Source: Candidatus Shapirobacteria bacterium
GTDB lineage: Bacteria; Patescibacteriota; Microgenomatia; UBA12405
Direction of reading: 5' to 3'
Assembly (NCBI GenBank): GCA_023245435.1
Contig: JAHFKH010000031.1
Coordinates: 1 to 8,684 of the forward strand
DNA length: 8,684 nt
Part shown: in pieces, positions 1 through 5,835 of the stretch
How the letters are laid out: each line of letters begins with the position of its first letter
Position numbering within the stretch: position 1 is the first letter of the stretch
Made by a program: the position numbers and the translations under genes
Notes under the pieces: generated by a model
What the model saw: the letters and a program-made list of their open reading frames with translations, nothing else
Told to the model about the DNA's origin: nothing
Databases searched by the model: none

Positions 1-31
1 TCTGTCCATCATCAACAACTTTATCTACCAT
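1..31 (-). CDS. 5' end of an unidentified gene running off the left edge
   Basis: Ten codons beginning with ATG at 31 read MVDKVVDDGQ and stay open to the window edge. They are too few to identify a family. The call as a gene start rests on position: a TAGAAT hexamer lies six bases upstream of the ATG, the same arrangement as at other starts here, and the gene follows the Nudix gene on the same strand after 65 bases. The product is unknown. Confidence 0.5.
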   Translation of the reverse strand, partial: MVDKVVDDGQ

Positions 32-37
32 AGGATT

Positions 38-43
38 ATTCTA
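38..43 (-). promoter_or_regulatory. Putative -10 element for the left-edge gene
   Basis: On the minus strand this reads TAGAAT (5 of 6 matches to TATAAT) and ends six bases before the ATG at 31. Transcription would begin at or next to the start codon, giving a leaderless mRNA. No good -35 hexamer is seen at 16-18 bases. This is inferred from sequence alone. Confidence 0.45.
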
Positions 44-96
44 TCAATAAATAAATTATTTAAACTTTACAAGTTATCTACAAATTATTGTTTGAT

Positions 97-591
97 TTAT
101 TTCATTCCCCAAAATTCTTTACACCAATCAGCTGATGTCGGCTCGACTTTATCTGTCATTAGTAATTCCTCAAATTCTTCTTTTGAAAAAAATCTTGCTT
201 CTTTAACTTCTTCTTTTTGGATCACAAAATTATTTTCATTAAATTCACCAACATATCTGTATGCAAAGGCACTATCATTAGGATATCTCATTAATTTTTT
301 ATCCAATAATTTCAAAATAATATTTATACCCAATTCTTCAGAAACTTCTTTTTTTGCCGCAACATCAGGTAATTCACCCTTATCAACATGACCACTGGCG
401 CTGATTATCCAATAACCAGGATAACTTTTTTTATTAAAACTTCTTTGTTGCAACAAAATTTTATTATTTTTATCAAAAATTAAAACTGCCACTTCACGAA
501 TAATTTTATTTTTATTTCCCGTTGCTTCACTCCTCCACACTTCTCCAATCACCTCATCTTTTTCATTCACTAAATCCAAAAGTTCATCCAT
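97..591 (-). CDS. Nudix hydrolase (YfcD / isopentenyl-diphosphate isomerase-like subgroup)
   Basis: A 164-residue Nudix-fold protein, probably cytoplasmic, that would hydrolyse a nucleoside-diphosphate-linked or other diphosphate substrate using a divalent metal. The substrate cannot be read from the sequence. The Nudix box spans residues 67-89: G67, E73, then K81-E82-V83-x-E85-E86-x-G88-I89. It matches GX5EX7REUXEEXGU except that the usual Arg is Lys (K81). The N-terminal run LDLVNEKDEVIGEV, with R20-S21, and the strand LLQQRS followed by YPGYW (residues 46-61) are typical of the YfcD/IDI-like branch, and the length is normal for it. The ATG at 591 is the first Met and opens the domain. It diverges from the MEMO gene across about 20 bases and likely shares a symmetric promoter with it. 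The family call is firm; a true IPP isomerase role is unlikely to be provable from this sequence. Confidence 0.9.
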   Translation of the reverse strand: MDELLDLVNEKDEVIGEVWRSEATGNKNKIIREVAVLIFDKNNKILLQQRSFNKKSYPGYWIISASGHVDKGELPDVAAKKEVSEELGINIILKLLDKKLMRYPNDSAFAYRYVGEFNENNFVIQKEEVKEARFFSKEEFEELLMTDKVEPTSADWCKEFWGMK

Positions 592-596
592 GGCCT

Positions 597-606
597 ATTA
601 TATAAT
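597..606. promoter_or_regulatory. Symmetric bidirectional -10 element
   Basis: ATTATATAAT is a perfect 10-bp palindrome. It contains TATAAT on the plus strand (601-606) and on the minus strand (602-597). The plus copy ends five bases before ATC at 612, the proposed MEMO start. The minus copy ends five bases before the Nudix ATG at 591. Both five-base spacers end in CC. No convincing -35 hexamer is present on either side. The likely result is two divergent leaderless transcripts from one melted region, so the two promoters would compete. The perfect consensus and equal spacing are seen directly; promoter activity is inferred. Confidence 0.65.
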
Positions 607-611
607 TAACC

Positions 612-1679
612 ATCATCAAAAAACTTTTATTAATCAATATATTTTTTTTAATTTTACTTTTTTCTTGGTTTTATTTTGCCCCAAACGCCATCATCGTTCC
701 TCATCACAATATTGTGGCGTCCAATCGCCAAAATTTTTTGCAAAAAGTTCGTTTACTTAGGCCTGTCACCAATAAAATTATTTTAATTTCACCCGATCAT
801 TTTTCCACCAATCAAAAACAAATTTCCTACACCGATGCCGACTGGGATTTAAATAATGGCAAAATTTTTTACGATCATAGTTTTGATTCATCTGGTCTTA
901 CGGCCAATAATCAGTTACTAAAAAATGACCATGGTGTATATAACATTATGCCCGACATCAAAAAATATTTCCCAAATGTTCCAGTTGTCCCCATATTAAT
1001 CGGTCAAAAATTATCGCAAAACGATTTAAATAATCTTTATCAAAAAATAAATAATTATTGTCACTGGGATTGTTTATTAATTGCTTCAATTGATTTTTCT
1101 CATTATTTACCAGCTAGTATGGCCAACGCTCACGACAATTACACCCTCGATTCTTTATATAATCAAAATTTAAATAAAATTTTTTCTTCCGAAGTTGATA
1201 GCCCTCAGTCACTTTATTTAGTTTCCAAATTTGCCTTTGACAAAAATAATAGTTTCACATTATTTGACCATACCAATTCTGGCTATTTAATCCGTAATCC
1301 CGACATCGAAACAACAACTCATCTATTTGGTTTATTTAGTCGCTGGCCGTTTATCAAAAAAAATATTGCAAAAACAAAATTAGACTTACCCTATCAAATC
1401 GACCAATCAAAAAATCTCAATAGTTTAGGAATTAGATTTTTTTATGGATTTGATAAATTAAATACCAATTCGACTTTACCCAACTTTGCCATAATTACAA
1501 CTGAATCTTACAATAAAATTACTCAATCATTTTTTCCCATTATTACTTACGATAATGTTACAAATTTTGTCCGAGGTGAAGAAAAGACAAGTTTAATAAA
1601 AAAATATTTTGATTCTATTACCAATTCAAATATTACCAAAGATTATTTTTGGGGTACACTAATTTATGATCGAAAATAA
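612..1679 (+). CDS. amrB: Membrane-anchored AmmeMemoRadiSam system protein B (MEMO family)
   Basis: The first conventional start is GTG at 714, but the frame is open back to a stop at 603-605, and the added codons are clearly protein-like. They encode IKK, a hydrophobic anchor (about residues 5-22) and then IIVPHH, the family's conserved PHxG-like metal-site strand. No ATG, GTG or TTG lies in frame upstream of 714, so I place the start at ATC 612 (355 residues), five bases after a TATAAT. ATC 615 is also possible. Family signatures: PHH 30-32, ISPDHF with H63, a DHG...VVPILIG stretch (about 106-131), SIDFSHY 160-165 and HTNSG 220-224. The cysteine of the human MEMO1 metal site is not evident. 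Residues from about 250 form a C-terminal extension I do not recognise. MEMO proteins resemble dioxygenases, but their bacterial reaction is not settled. The next gene overlaps by 14 bases. The family call is good; the start is uncertain. Confidence 0.8.
   Translation: MIKKLLLINIFFLILLFSWFYFAPNAIIVPHHNIVASNRQNFLQKVRLLRPVTNKIILISPDHFSTNQKQISYTDADWDLNNGKIFYDHSFDSSGLTANNQLLKNDHGVYNIMPDIKKYFPNVPVVPILIGQKLSQNDLNNLYQKINNYCHWDCLLIASIDFSHYLPASMANAHDNYTLDSLYNQNLNKIFSSEVDSPQSLYLVSKFAFDKNNSFTLFDHTNSGYLIRNPDIETTTHLFGLFSRWPFIKKNIAKTKLDLPYQIDQSKNLNSLGIRFFYGFDKLNTNSTLPNFAIITTESYNKITQSFFPIITYDNVTNFVRGEEKTSLIKKYFDSITNSNITKDYFWGTLIYDRK
1655..1660 (+). promoter_or_regulatory. Putative internal -10 element for the 566-residue protein gene
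   Basis: TACACT (4 of 6 to TATAAT) ends five bases before the ATG at 1666, inside the 3' end of the MEMO gene. A TTACCA hexamer (4 of 6 to TTGACA) lies 16 bases upstream at 1633-1638. This fits the leaderless spacing seen elsewhere, but it lies in coding sequence and could be chance. The gene may also be translated from the MEMO mRNA through the overlap. Confidence 0.35.
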
Positions 1680-3366
1680 TCTTCCCCCAGTTATCGAAAC
1701 CCCTCTTATTGTTAAACCAAAACCAAAAATTAATATTCAATTAGTCTTAATAATAATTTTATCCCTACTATTAGTTTCTTTAGGTATCGCTTATGCCTAT
1801 AATTTGGGTAAAAAAACCAATCCAGTCCCTCCTATTACTATCACCCCTACTATTACTTCAGCTCCTATCCCAACCACAGCCGATTCTAGTGAATATGGTG
1901 AATTAACTTGGCTTTCCGACGCCAAAAAAGTACCCAACCCCAACATTTTGTCATCAACTACTCCTGATGGCGAGGGTTTTGCTTATGCTGAGTTAGGCAC
2001 TTTTGAAGTTGGTAAATTTAAAAATGGTGCCTCACTTTTAGTTACCTTTGTTCAACCACAAGGACCTTCATCCCCAATGATTTTTCGTGTAATCTTTGAC
2101 AAAAACAAATATTATTTAATCGAATCACTGGTTTCCGATGATTGGATAAAAAAAGAATTAGATAATATTTTTGACAAAAATAAAATAAAATATATTTCCT
2201 ATCAAATCAAAGATCTATATCCCGACCCATTTTATTATTTAAATTCTATTAATTTTTCCAAATCAACCAATAGCTTTTTTCCCCCCCAATTTATCACTAG
2301 CTTAAGAGATGTTTCAACTATTGCTTCACTCCCAATTGGCAAAATGTTGGTCACCTATGGTCCTGTACAAGGAATGTCAGACCTTTCCATGAGAAATTAT
2401 TATTTGGAATTAAAAGATTTTACTTTGATTCCATTTAATCAAGTCCCAACTTTAAGTATTGGCGATGATCAAATTCCTCGTTTTATATTTAATGATTCCA
2501 CCAAAAATAATAGTTCATTTATGCCACTCAAGGTTGGTTGTGGCGGTGGTGGTTCGACCAGTGTTATTTATAATACTTCGATAATTAACGACAAAACCTT
2601 AATTGGTAAAGATGGCACTACCGATATTTATCAAATAAAAAATTCCTCATCTGCCCTCGTGAAATTTTTATACAATAGTTACAAACAAGGACGCGAATAT
2701 CCCTCTGCTCCTCCTATTATTAGTCTCGATCAATTTACTCAGTCTCCAAATCATATTATTTATCAAGAAAAAGGCGGTGAATGGGTGCTAATGACCAATC
2801 CTGATTTTTCAGTTCAAGCCGAATGTGGTAAACCAGTAATTTATTTATATCCCAAAAAAGATACCCAAGTATCTATCAAAGTTGGTGCCAATATTACCAA
2901 ATCAGAGCCATTATATCCTCAAAATGGCTGGACAGTTTTGGCCCATCCAAATGGTCAATTAGATTATCAAAATAGTGTTTATCCAAATTTATTTTGGGAG
3001 GGGACTGGACATGGAATTTATGCCGATCACTCCAGTGAAGGTTTTGTCGTTGCTCAATCAAAATTAATATCGACTATTAAATCTCAATTAAAACAACAAG
3101 GTCTAAACAATCAAGAAACTGCCGATTTTATGGAATTCTGGCAGGAAAAATTGCCCAAAACTCCATTTGTTCGTCTCACTTGGCTTGATACTACTGATAT
3201 GAATACTCTTGCTCCACTATCAGTCAATCCTCGTCCAAATACTGTTATTCGTGTATTTCTTGAGTTTGAGGGGTTACAAAAACCAGTTAGTTTAGTACCT
3301 CAAAAATTATCAGTTCCTACACGTACCGGTTTCACCTTGGTTGAGTGGGGCGGGTTATTGAGATAA
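1666..3366 (+). CDS. Membrane-anchored surface protein with C-terminal KPVIYLYP-type domain, function unknown
   Basis: A 566-residue protein. A short cytoplasmic N terminus ending in KPKPK is followed by one transmembrane helix (about residues 24-45). A Pro/Thr/Ile-rich linker (52-71) leads to a large, presumably external, region with a glycine-rich GCGGGGS at 291-297. The C-terminal third starts at C387 with CGKPVIYLYP (387-396), then KSEPLY, NGWTVLAHPNG (420-430) and NLFWEG (441-446), and ends in GFTLVEWGG (555-563). I recall this C-terminal block as recurring in many Patescibacteria proteins of unknown function; no reaction is known to me. No secretion signal apart from the anchor is visible, and topology is inferred. 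It overlaps the MEMO gene by 14 bases, suggesting co-expression. Its 3' end overlaps the convergent S41 gene by 12 bases, leaving no room for a terminator. Confidence 0.8.
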   Translation: MIENNLPPVIETPLIVKPKPKINIQLVLIIILSLLLVSLGIAYAYNLGKKTNPVPPITITPTITSAPIPTTADSSEYGELTWLSDAKKVPNPNILSSTTPDGEGFAYAELGTFEVGKFKNGASLLVTFVQPQGPSSPMIFRVIFDKNKYYLIESLVSDDWIKKELDNIFDKNKIKYISYQIKDLYPDPFYYLNSINFSKSTNSFFPPQFITSLRDVSTIASLPIGKMLVTYGPVQGMSDLSMRNYYLELKDFTLIPFNQVPTLSIGDDQIPRFIFNDSTKNNSSFMPLKVGCGGGGSTSVIYNTSIINDKTLIGKDGTTDIYQIKNSSSALVKFLYNSYKQGREYPSAPPIISLDQFTQSPNHIIYQEKGGEWVLMTNPDFSVQAECGKPVIYLYPKKDTQVSIKVGANITKSEPLYPQNGWTVLAHPNGQLDYQNSVYPNLFWEGTGHGIYADHSSEGFVVAQSKLISTIKSQLKQQGLNNQETADFMEFWQEKLPKTPFVRLTWLDTTDMNTLAPLSVNPRPNTVIRVFLEFEGLQKPVSLVPQKLSVPTRTGFTLVEWGGLLR

Positions 3367-4572
3367 TATTTTTACCACTTCAGAAACTATTTCACTGCTC
3401 CCAAATCTACTTTGCAATTCTTTTTTCCAATTTGGGTCCTTAATTGAAATATGTGGTGATACCCCTCGACCCTCAATTGGTTGTCCATCATCGGCCAAAG
3501 TTATATGATGAACTAAAAATAAAGAAAATTTTTCATCATCTTTTATTTGGTGGTCAAGAGCAAAAACTTTTTCAATTGTTCCCCAACCTTTGGTCGTGTT
3601 GCCAACTAATACTCCTACATTATATTTTTTTAACACTGCTGCCGTCACTTCGGCCGTCGATTGTGAATTTTCGTCAATTAAAATAATTACCTTTTTATAT
3701 CGCACCATACTATCCAGCCACCCAGTTGCTGTTTTAAAATCATCCTTTTTCCCTTGTTGATAAAATTGATACGCATAGTTGTCGAAACCTATAAATGGTC
3801 CTAAAAACCAAGGTAATTGATCGATTGCTCCACCAATATTTCCCCGTAAATCAAAAATTAAAGTATCTAAATTTGCACTTTTATCATTAACTTTATTCAT
3901 TACTCTTACAAATTCTTCCAATGATGTGGGAGAAAATTTAGTCATATGAACATAATAAATTGAGGGGGTTAATAATTTATATTCAATTGTTGGCTCAACT
4001 CCCGAGATTTCATAAATTTTTCTTGAGTCTGCATTTTTCAATACTTTATATGCCTGAACAATTTCTGGAGTTTTTGCCGATTTTTCAAAAGCTGTCGCTA
4101 TTTCTTGATCAGTGGCACTTTTGCCCACCCCCAATTGTGAAAAATAATCACTACCAGGGTTTACATTATTAACCGTATTTACCAGTGATTTTTCTTCTTT
4201 AAGAGAATATAGTCGACTCCGCCCAAATGGTTTTAAATTAGCCAATACAATATCGACCATAGTGGGTATATCTTCTTTTTTCTCAATATCATTTATCAAC
4301 ATTATTACTCCCGCTTTATCTTGGCTTTTTAAAACCAAAGTTTTTCCAGTTACTTTATTAGCCGCTAATAAAAATAAATTACTAAGCTCGGCTTCACTTA
4401 TTTTTTCCCAATAATTCTCTTGAATTTTTTCGTAAACTTCGGTTACAAATTCTTGATATTTATCTTTTGATTCGTTAACACTTTTTTGTTTATTTATCAA
4501 AAACCACCCCAATCCACCTACTGCCACCAACATTAAAATTATAATTAAAATTTTCCTCCACCAATTCTTCAT
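3355..4572 (-). CDS. Membrane-anchored S41 (C-terminal processing) peptidase-like protein with J-domain-like insert
   Basis: A 405-residue protein with an N-terminal anchor (about residues 8-26) and a mostly helical region (35-135). The S41 core has DLRGNIGG at 241-248, then ENSQSTAE (301-308) and VGNTTKGWGTIE (323-334). Aligning with E. coli Tsp by the Ser-x-x-Glu and VGxxT landmarks, without gaps, puts the nucleophile at S305. The usual catalytic Lys of GKG falls on W330; the nearest Lys is K328. The enzyme may use a displaced lysine or be inactive. No PDZ domain is recognised between anchor and core. Residues 141-193 instead resemble a J-domain (DYFSQLGV...ATDQEI..AF...AYKVLKNADSRKIYEISG), shortened and without HPD. 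S41 enzymes cleave C-terminal tails of exported proteins, so an extracytoplasmic core is expected. The ATG at 4572 has its own promoter-like sequence upstream. Confidence 0.85.
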   Translation of the reverse strand: MKNWWRKILIIILMLVAVGGLGWFLINKQKSVNESKDKYQEFVTEVYEKIQENYWEKISEAELSNLFLLAANKVTGKTLVLKSQDKAGVIMLINDIEKKEDIPTMVDIVLANLKPFGRSRLYSLKEEKSLVNTVNNVNPGSDYFSQLGVGKSATDQEIATAFEKSAKTPEIVQAYKVLKNADSRKIYEISGVEPTIEYKLLTPSIYYVHMTKFSPTSLEEFVRVMNKVNDKSANLDTLIFDLRGNIGGAIDQLPWFLGPFIGFDNYAYQFYQQGKKDDFKTATGWLDSMVRYKKVIILIDENSQSTAEVTAAVLKKYNVGVLVGNTTKGWGTIEKVFALDHQIKDDEKFSLFLVHHITLADDGQPIEGRGVSPHISIKDPNWKKELQSRFGSSEIVSEVVKILSQ

Positions 4573-4578
4573 CCATTA

Positions 4579-4606
4579 ATAATAAACTACTCTCAAACTA
4601 TTACAA
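4579..4606 (-). promoter_or_regulatory. Putative promoter of the S41 peptidase gene
   Basis: On the minus strand, TTGTAA (4601-4606, 4 of 6 to TTGACA) is followed after 16 bases by TATTAT (4579-4584, 5 of 6 to TATAAT), which ends six bases before the ATG at 4572. The -35 overlaps the stop codon of the preceding 61-residue gene. The spacing predicts a leaderless S41 transcript separate from, or added to, readthrough from the sigma-factor cluster. Confidence 0.5.
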
Positions 4607-4786
4607 AGTCTCTAAATTATTCGTTCGTTTTTCCATTTTATCTTTTATATTATTTCTATCAGGTAAAGGTAGCTCAGCCCCTCTTGCTGTGGGTAAAAAT
4701 GCCACTCCCAAATCAGTAAATTGTTCATAGAAAAATTTAAATATATCTTTTACTTTTGGCTTAATTTCAATAAATACTTTATTCAT
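4601..4786 (-). CDS. Small hypothetical protein (61 aa), translationally coupled
   Basis: I do not recognise this 61-residue protein. Its start overlaps the stop of the zinc-ribbon gene in an ATGA (4783-4786), the layout of translational coupling, and no other frame in this stretch is convincing. The N-terminal half (about residues 1-31) is basic to hydrophobic (MNKVFIEIKPKVKDIFKFF). The middle has a PTARGAELPLPD run, and the C-terminal part is charged and polar. There is no transmembrane helix or cysteine. It may be a small partner of the upstream products, but only position supports that. Confidence 0.55.
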   Translation of the reverse strand: MNKVFIEIKPKVKDIFKFFYEQFTDLGVAFLPTARGAELPLPDRNNIKDKMEKRTNNLETL

Positions 4787-4977
4787 CTAATTATCAAATC
4801 AACCACTAAATTACTCTGATTATTTTCTGGTGTTTTTATAATATATAAAGTCTTTGCTTCTTCTCCACAATTAAGACAAATTGGTCTATGACCTAAACTG
4901 GTATCGTCACAATGCAAACATCTTGTTATTTCAGGCCCTTTATATTGCTTTGCTCTCCATATTCTTGGTATTTCCAT
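4783..4977 (-). CDS. Small zinc-ribbon protein (64 aa)
   Basis: A 64-residue protein with two CxxC knuckles, CLHC (20-23) and CLNC (34-37), spaced as in a single zinc ribbon, followed by a short beta-rich tail ending in LVVDLIIR. The opening IPRIWR before the ribbon recalls the N-terminal rubredoxin-like ribbon of DUF35-type proteins, but there is no room for their OB-fold, so this is only a resemblance. It starts one base after the stop of the membrane-protein gene and is coupled to the next gene by an ATGA overlap. Zinc binding is a reasonable prediction; the role is unknown. It could be a nucleic-acid or protein-interaction module serving the sigma-factor cluster. Confidence 0.7.
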   Translation of the reverse strand: MEIPRIWRAKQYKGPEITRCLHCDDTSLGHRPICLNCGEEAKTLYIIKTPENNQSNLVVDLIIR

Positions 4978-4978
4978 A

Positions 4979-5320
4979 TTATTTTTTTAATAAAACTTTA
5001 ACTAAAAAATATCCCAAATATATAAAAATCAAAGCCTCGACAAATAAAACAAAATTTAATCCCAGACCAAAAACGGCCGCCATATTTCCATATTTAATTA
5101 AATCCCAAATTATCCGTAAAAATAAATATATAAATAAAGGTGTTAATGCCGTTAATACCAACAAAAACATTTGTGATTTATCAAAATCATCAATCAATTC
5201 TCGTAACGTAATTTCTGGTTGATAAAAAAGTTCGTATATATTTCGCCCTAATTTATATGTCTGTCTTATGACGATCAGTGACGATATTTTCGTTATATTG
5301 TGGATTCTTTTTTCTATCAT
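4979..5320 (-). CDS. Two-helix membrane protein overlapping the sigma-factor gene; possible anti-sigma factor
   Basis: A 113-residue protein with a basic, presumably cytoplasmic N-terminal half (about residues 1-50, containing a YKLGRNIYELFY segment). Two predicted transmembrane helices follow at about 51-72 and 84-107, and the C terminus is basic (LLKK). The ATG at 5320 lies inside the sigma-factor gene, so 68 bases are read in two frames. No ATG, GTG or TTG occurs between it and Met51, which supports the long-overlap start. A membrane protein directly downstream of an ECF-like sigma gene, with a soluble N-terminal region, has the usual layout of an anti-sigma factor. However, the HxxxCxxC motif of zinc anti-sigma domains is absent and I do not recognise the family. 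The regulatory role is inference from context. Confidence 0.7.
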   Translation of the reverse strand: MIEKRIHNITKISSLIVIRQTYKLGRNIYELFYQPEITLRELIDDFDKSQMFLLVLTALTPLFIYLFLRIIWDLIKYGNMAAVFGLGLNFVLFVEALIFIYLGYFLVKVLLKK

Positions 5321-5801
5321 AGGTCCAATTTTCTTGGAATTTTATTTTGGCTCTTTTTAGTTTGCCCTCGACCGCTTTTATTGTTGTGTTTAACAATGTC
5401 GCTATGGCGCTAGTTTTTAGCCCTTGTACATATTTAAGTCGCAATATATTGGCATAACCCTCAGAAATTTCGGTCATAGTTGCCCTTATTTCTTCTTTTA
5501 ATTCATTTTTTAATACATCACGTTCCGGCGACAATGCTTCATCTGCAATTTCTTCAAATTTTGGATTAATTGAAAACAAAATAGTTTTTACTTTTTTCTT
5601 ACGATAGTAATCAATAATTTTATGTTTAGCAATACCACAAATCCAACTAAATTCTGCCGATTTACCGGCAAATTTAGGTCGTGATTTAATTGCCGCCCAA
5701 ATCACATCGTTAGTCAATTCTTCTACAATTCCTTCATCATCAATTTTTCGACCAATAAAAGCTTTGATACTATTTTGGTATTCCCAAATTTCCTTTGCCA
5801 T
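5253..5801 (-). CDS. ECF-like sigma-70 family RNA polymerase sigma factor
   Basis: A 182-residue sigma factor with only regions 2 and 4, the ECF architecture. Region 2 (about residues 10-72) shows VEELTNDVIWAAI, then AEFSWICGIAKHKIIDYYRKKK, matching the conserved helices that bind core polymerase and the -10 element. After a linker, region 4 (about 100-157) shows ILRLKYVQGLKTSAIATLLNTTIKAVEGKLKRAK, a helix-turn-helix for -35 recognition. A tail of about 25 residues after region 4 is polar and is encoded largely by the stretch that also encodes the next gene's N terminus. It probably drives a regulon answering a cell-surface or stress signal; the target promoters are unknown. It diverges from the transketolase genes across 34 bases. 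Unlike most starts here there is no clear TATAAT-like hexamer 5-7 bases upstream; the nearest, TAAAGT, is nine bases away, so it may be regulated differently. Confidence 0.88.
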   Translation of the reverse strand: MAKEIWEYQNSIKAFIGRKIDDEGIVEELTNDVIWAAIKSRPKFAGKSAEFSWICGIAKHKIIDYYRKKKVKTILFSINPKFEEIADEALSPERDVLKNELKEEIRATMTEISEGYANILRLKYVQGLKTSAIATLLNTTIKAVEGKLKRAKIKFQENWTYDRKKNPQYNENIVTDRHKTDI

Positions 5802-5829
5802 TGTGCTGATACTTTATCACATATATACT
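5801..5829 (+). promoter_or_regulatory. Putative promoter of the transketolase-aldolase operon
   Basis: TTGTGC (5801-5806, matching the TTG of TTGACA) and TATACT (5824-5829, 5 of 6 to TATAAT) are separated by exactly 17 bases. TATACT ends six bases before the ATG at 5836, predicting a leaderless operon mRNA. The -35 touches the start codon of the divergent sigma-factor gene, so expression of the two units may interfere. Confidence 0.6.
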
Positions 5830-5835
5830 AAATAT

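Noticed and set aside
590..766. Plus-strand frame from ATG 590 (overlapping the Nudix start codon) as an alternative MEMO start through a frameshift
   Set aside because: It is in a different frame, its product is not protein-like for this family, and the anchor and PHH strand are already intact in the MEMO frame.
3328..3345. GFTLVE motif near the C terminus of the 566-residue protein, resembling a type IV prepilin processing site
   Set aside because: It lies at the extreme C terminus, with no hydrophobic helix after it and no N-terminal leader context, so it cannot be a prepilin signal. It is more likely a conserved final strand of the KPVIYLYP-type domain.
4881..5222. A 113-codon plus-strand open frame across the zinc-ribbon and membrane-protein genes
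   Set aside because: It runs opposite to genes with recognisable CxxC pairs and membrane helices. Its composition looks like antisense of AT-rich coding sequence, and it has no domain.
5764..5835. A 24-codon upstream extension of the transketolase N half from ATG 5764
   Set aside because: It overlaps the start of the sigma-factor gene and the promoter-like region, and its hydrophobic sequence is unrelated to transketolase. ATG 5836 begins the family domain.
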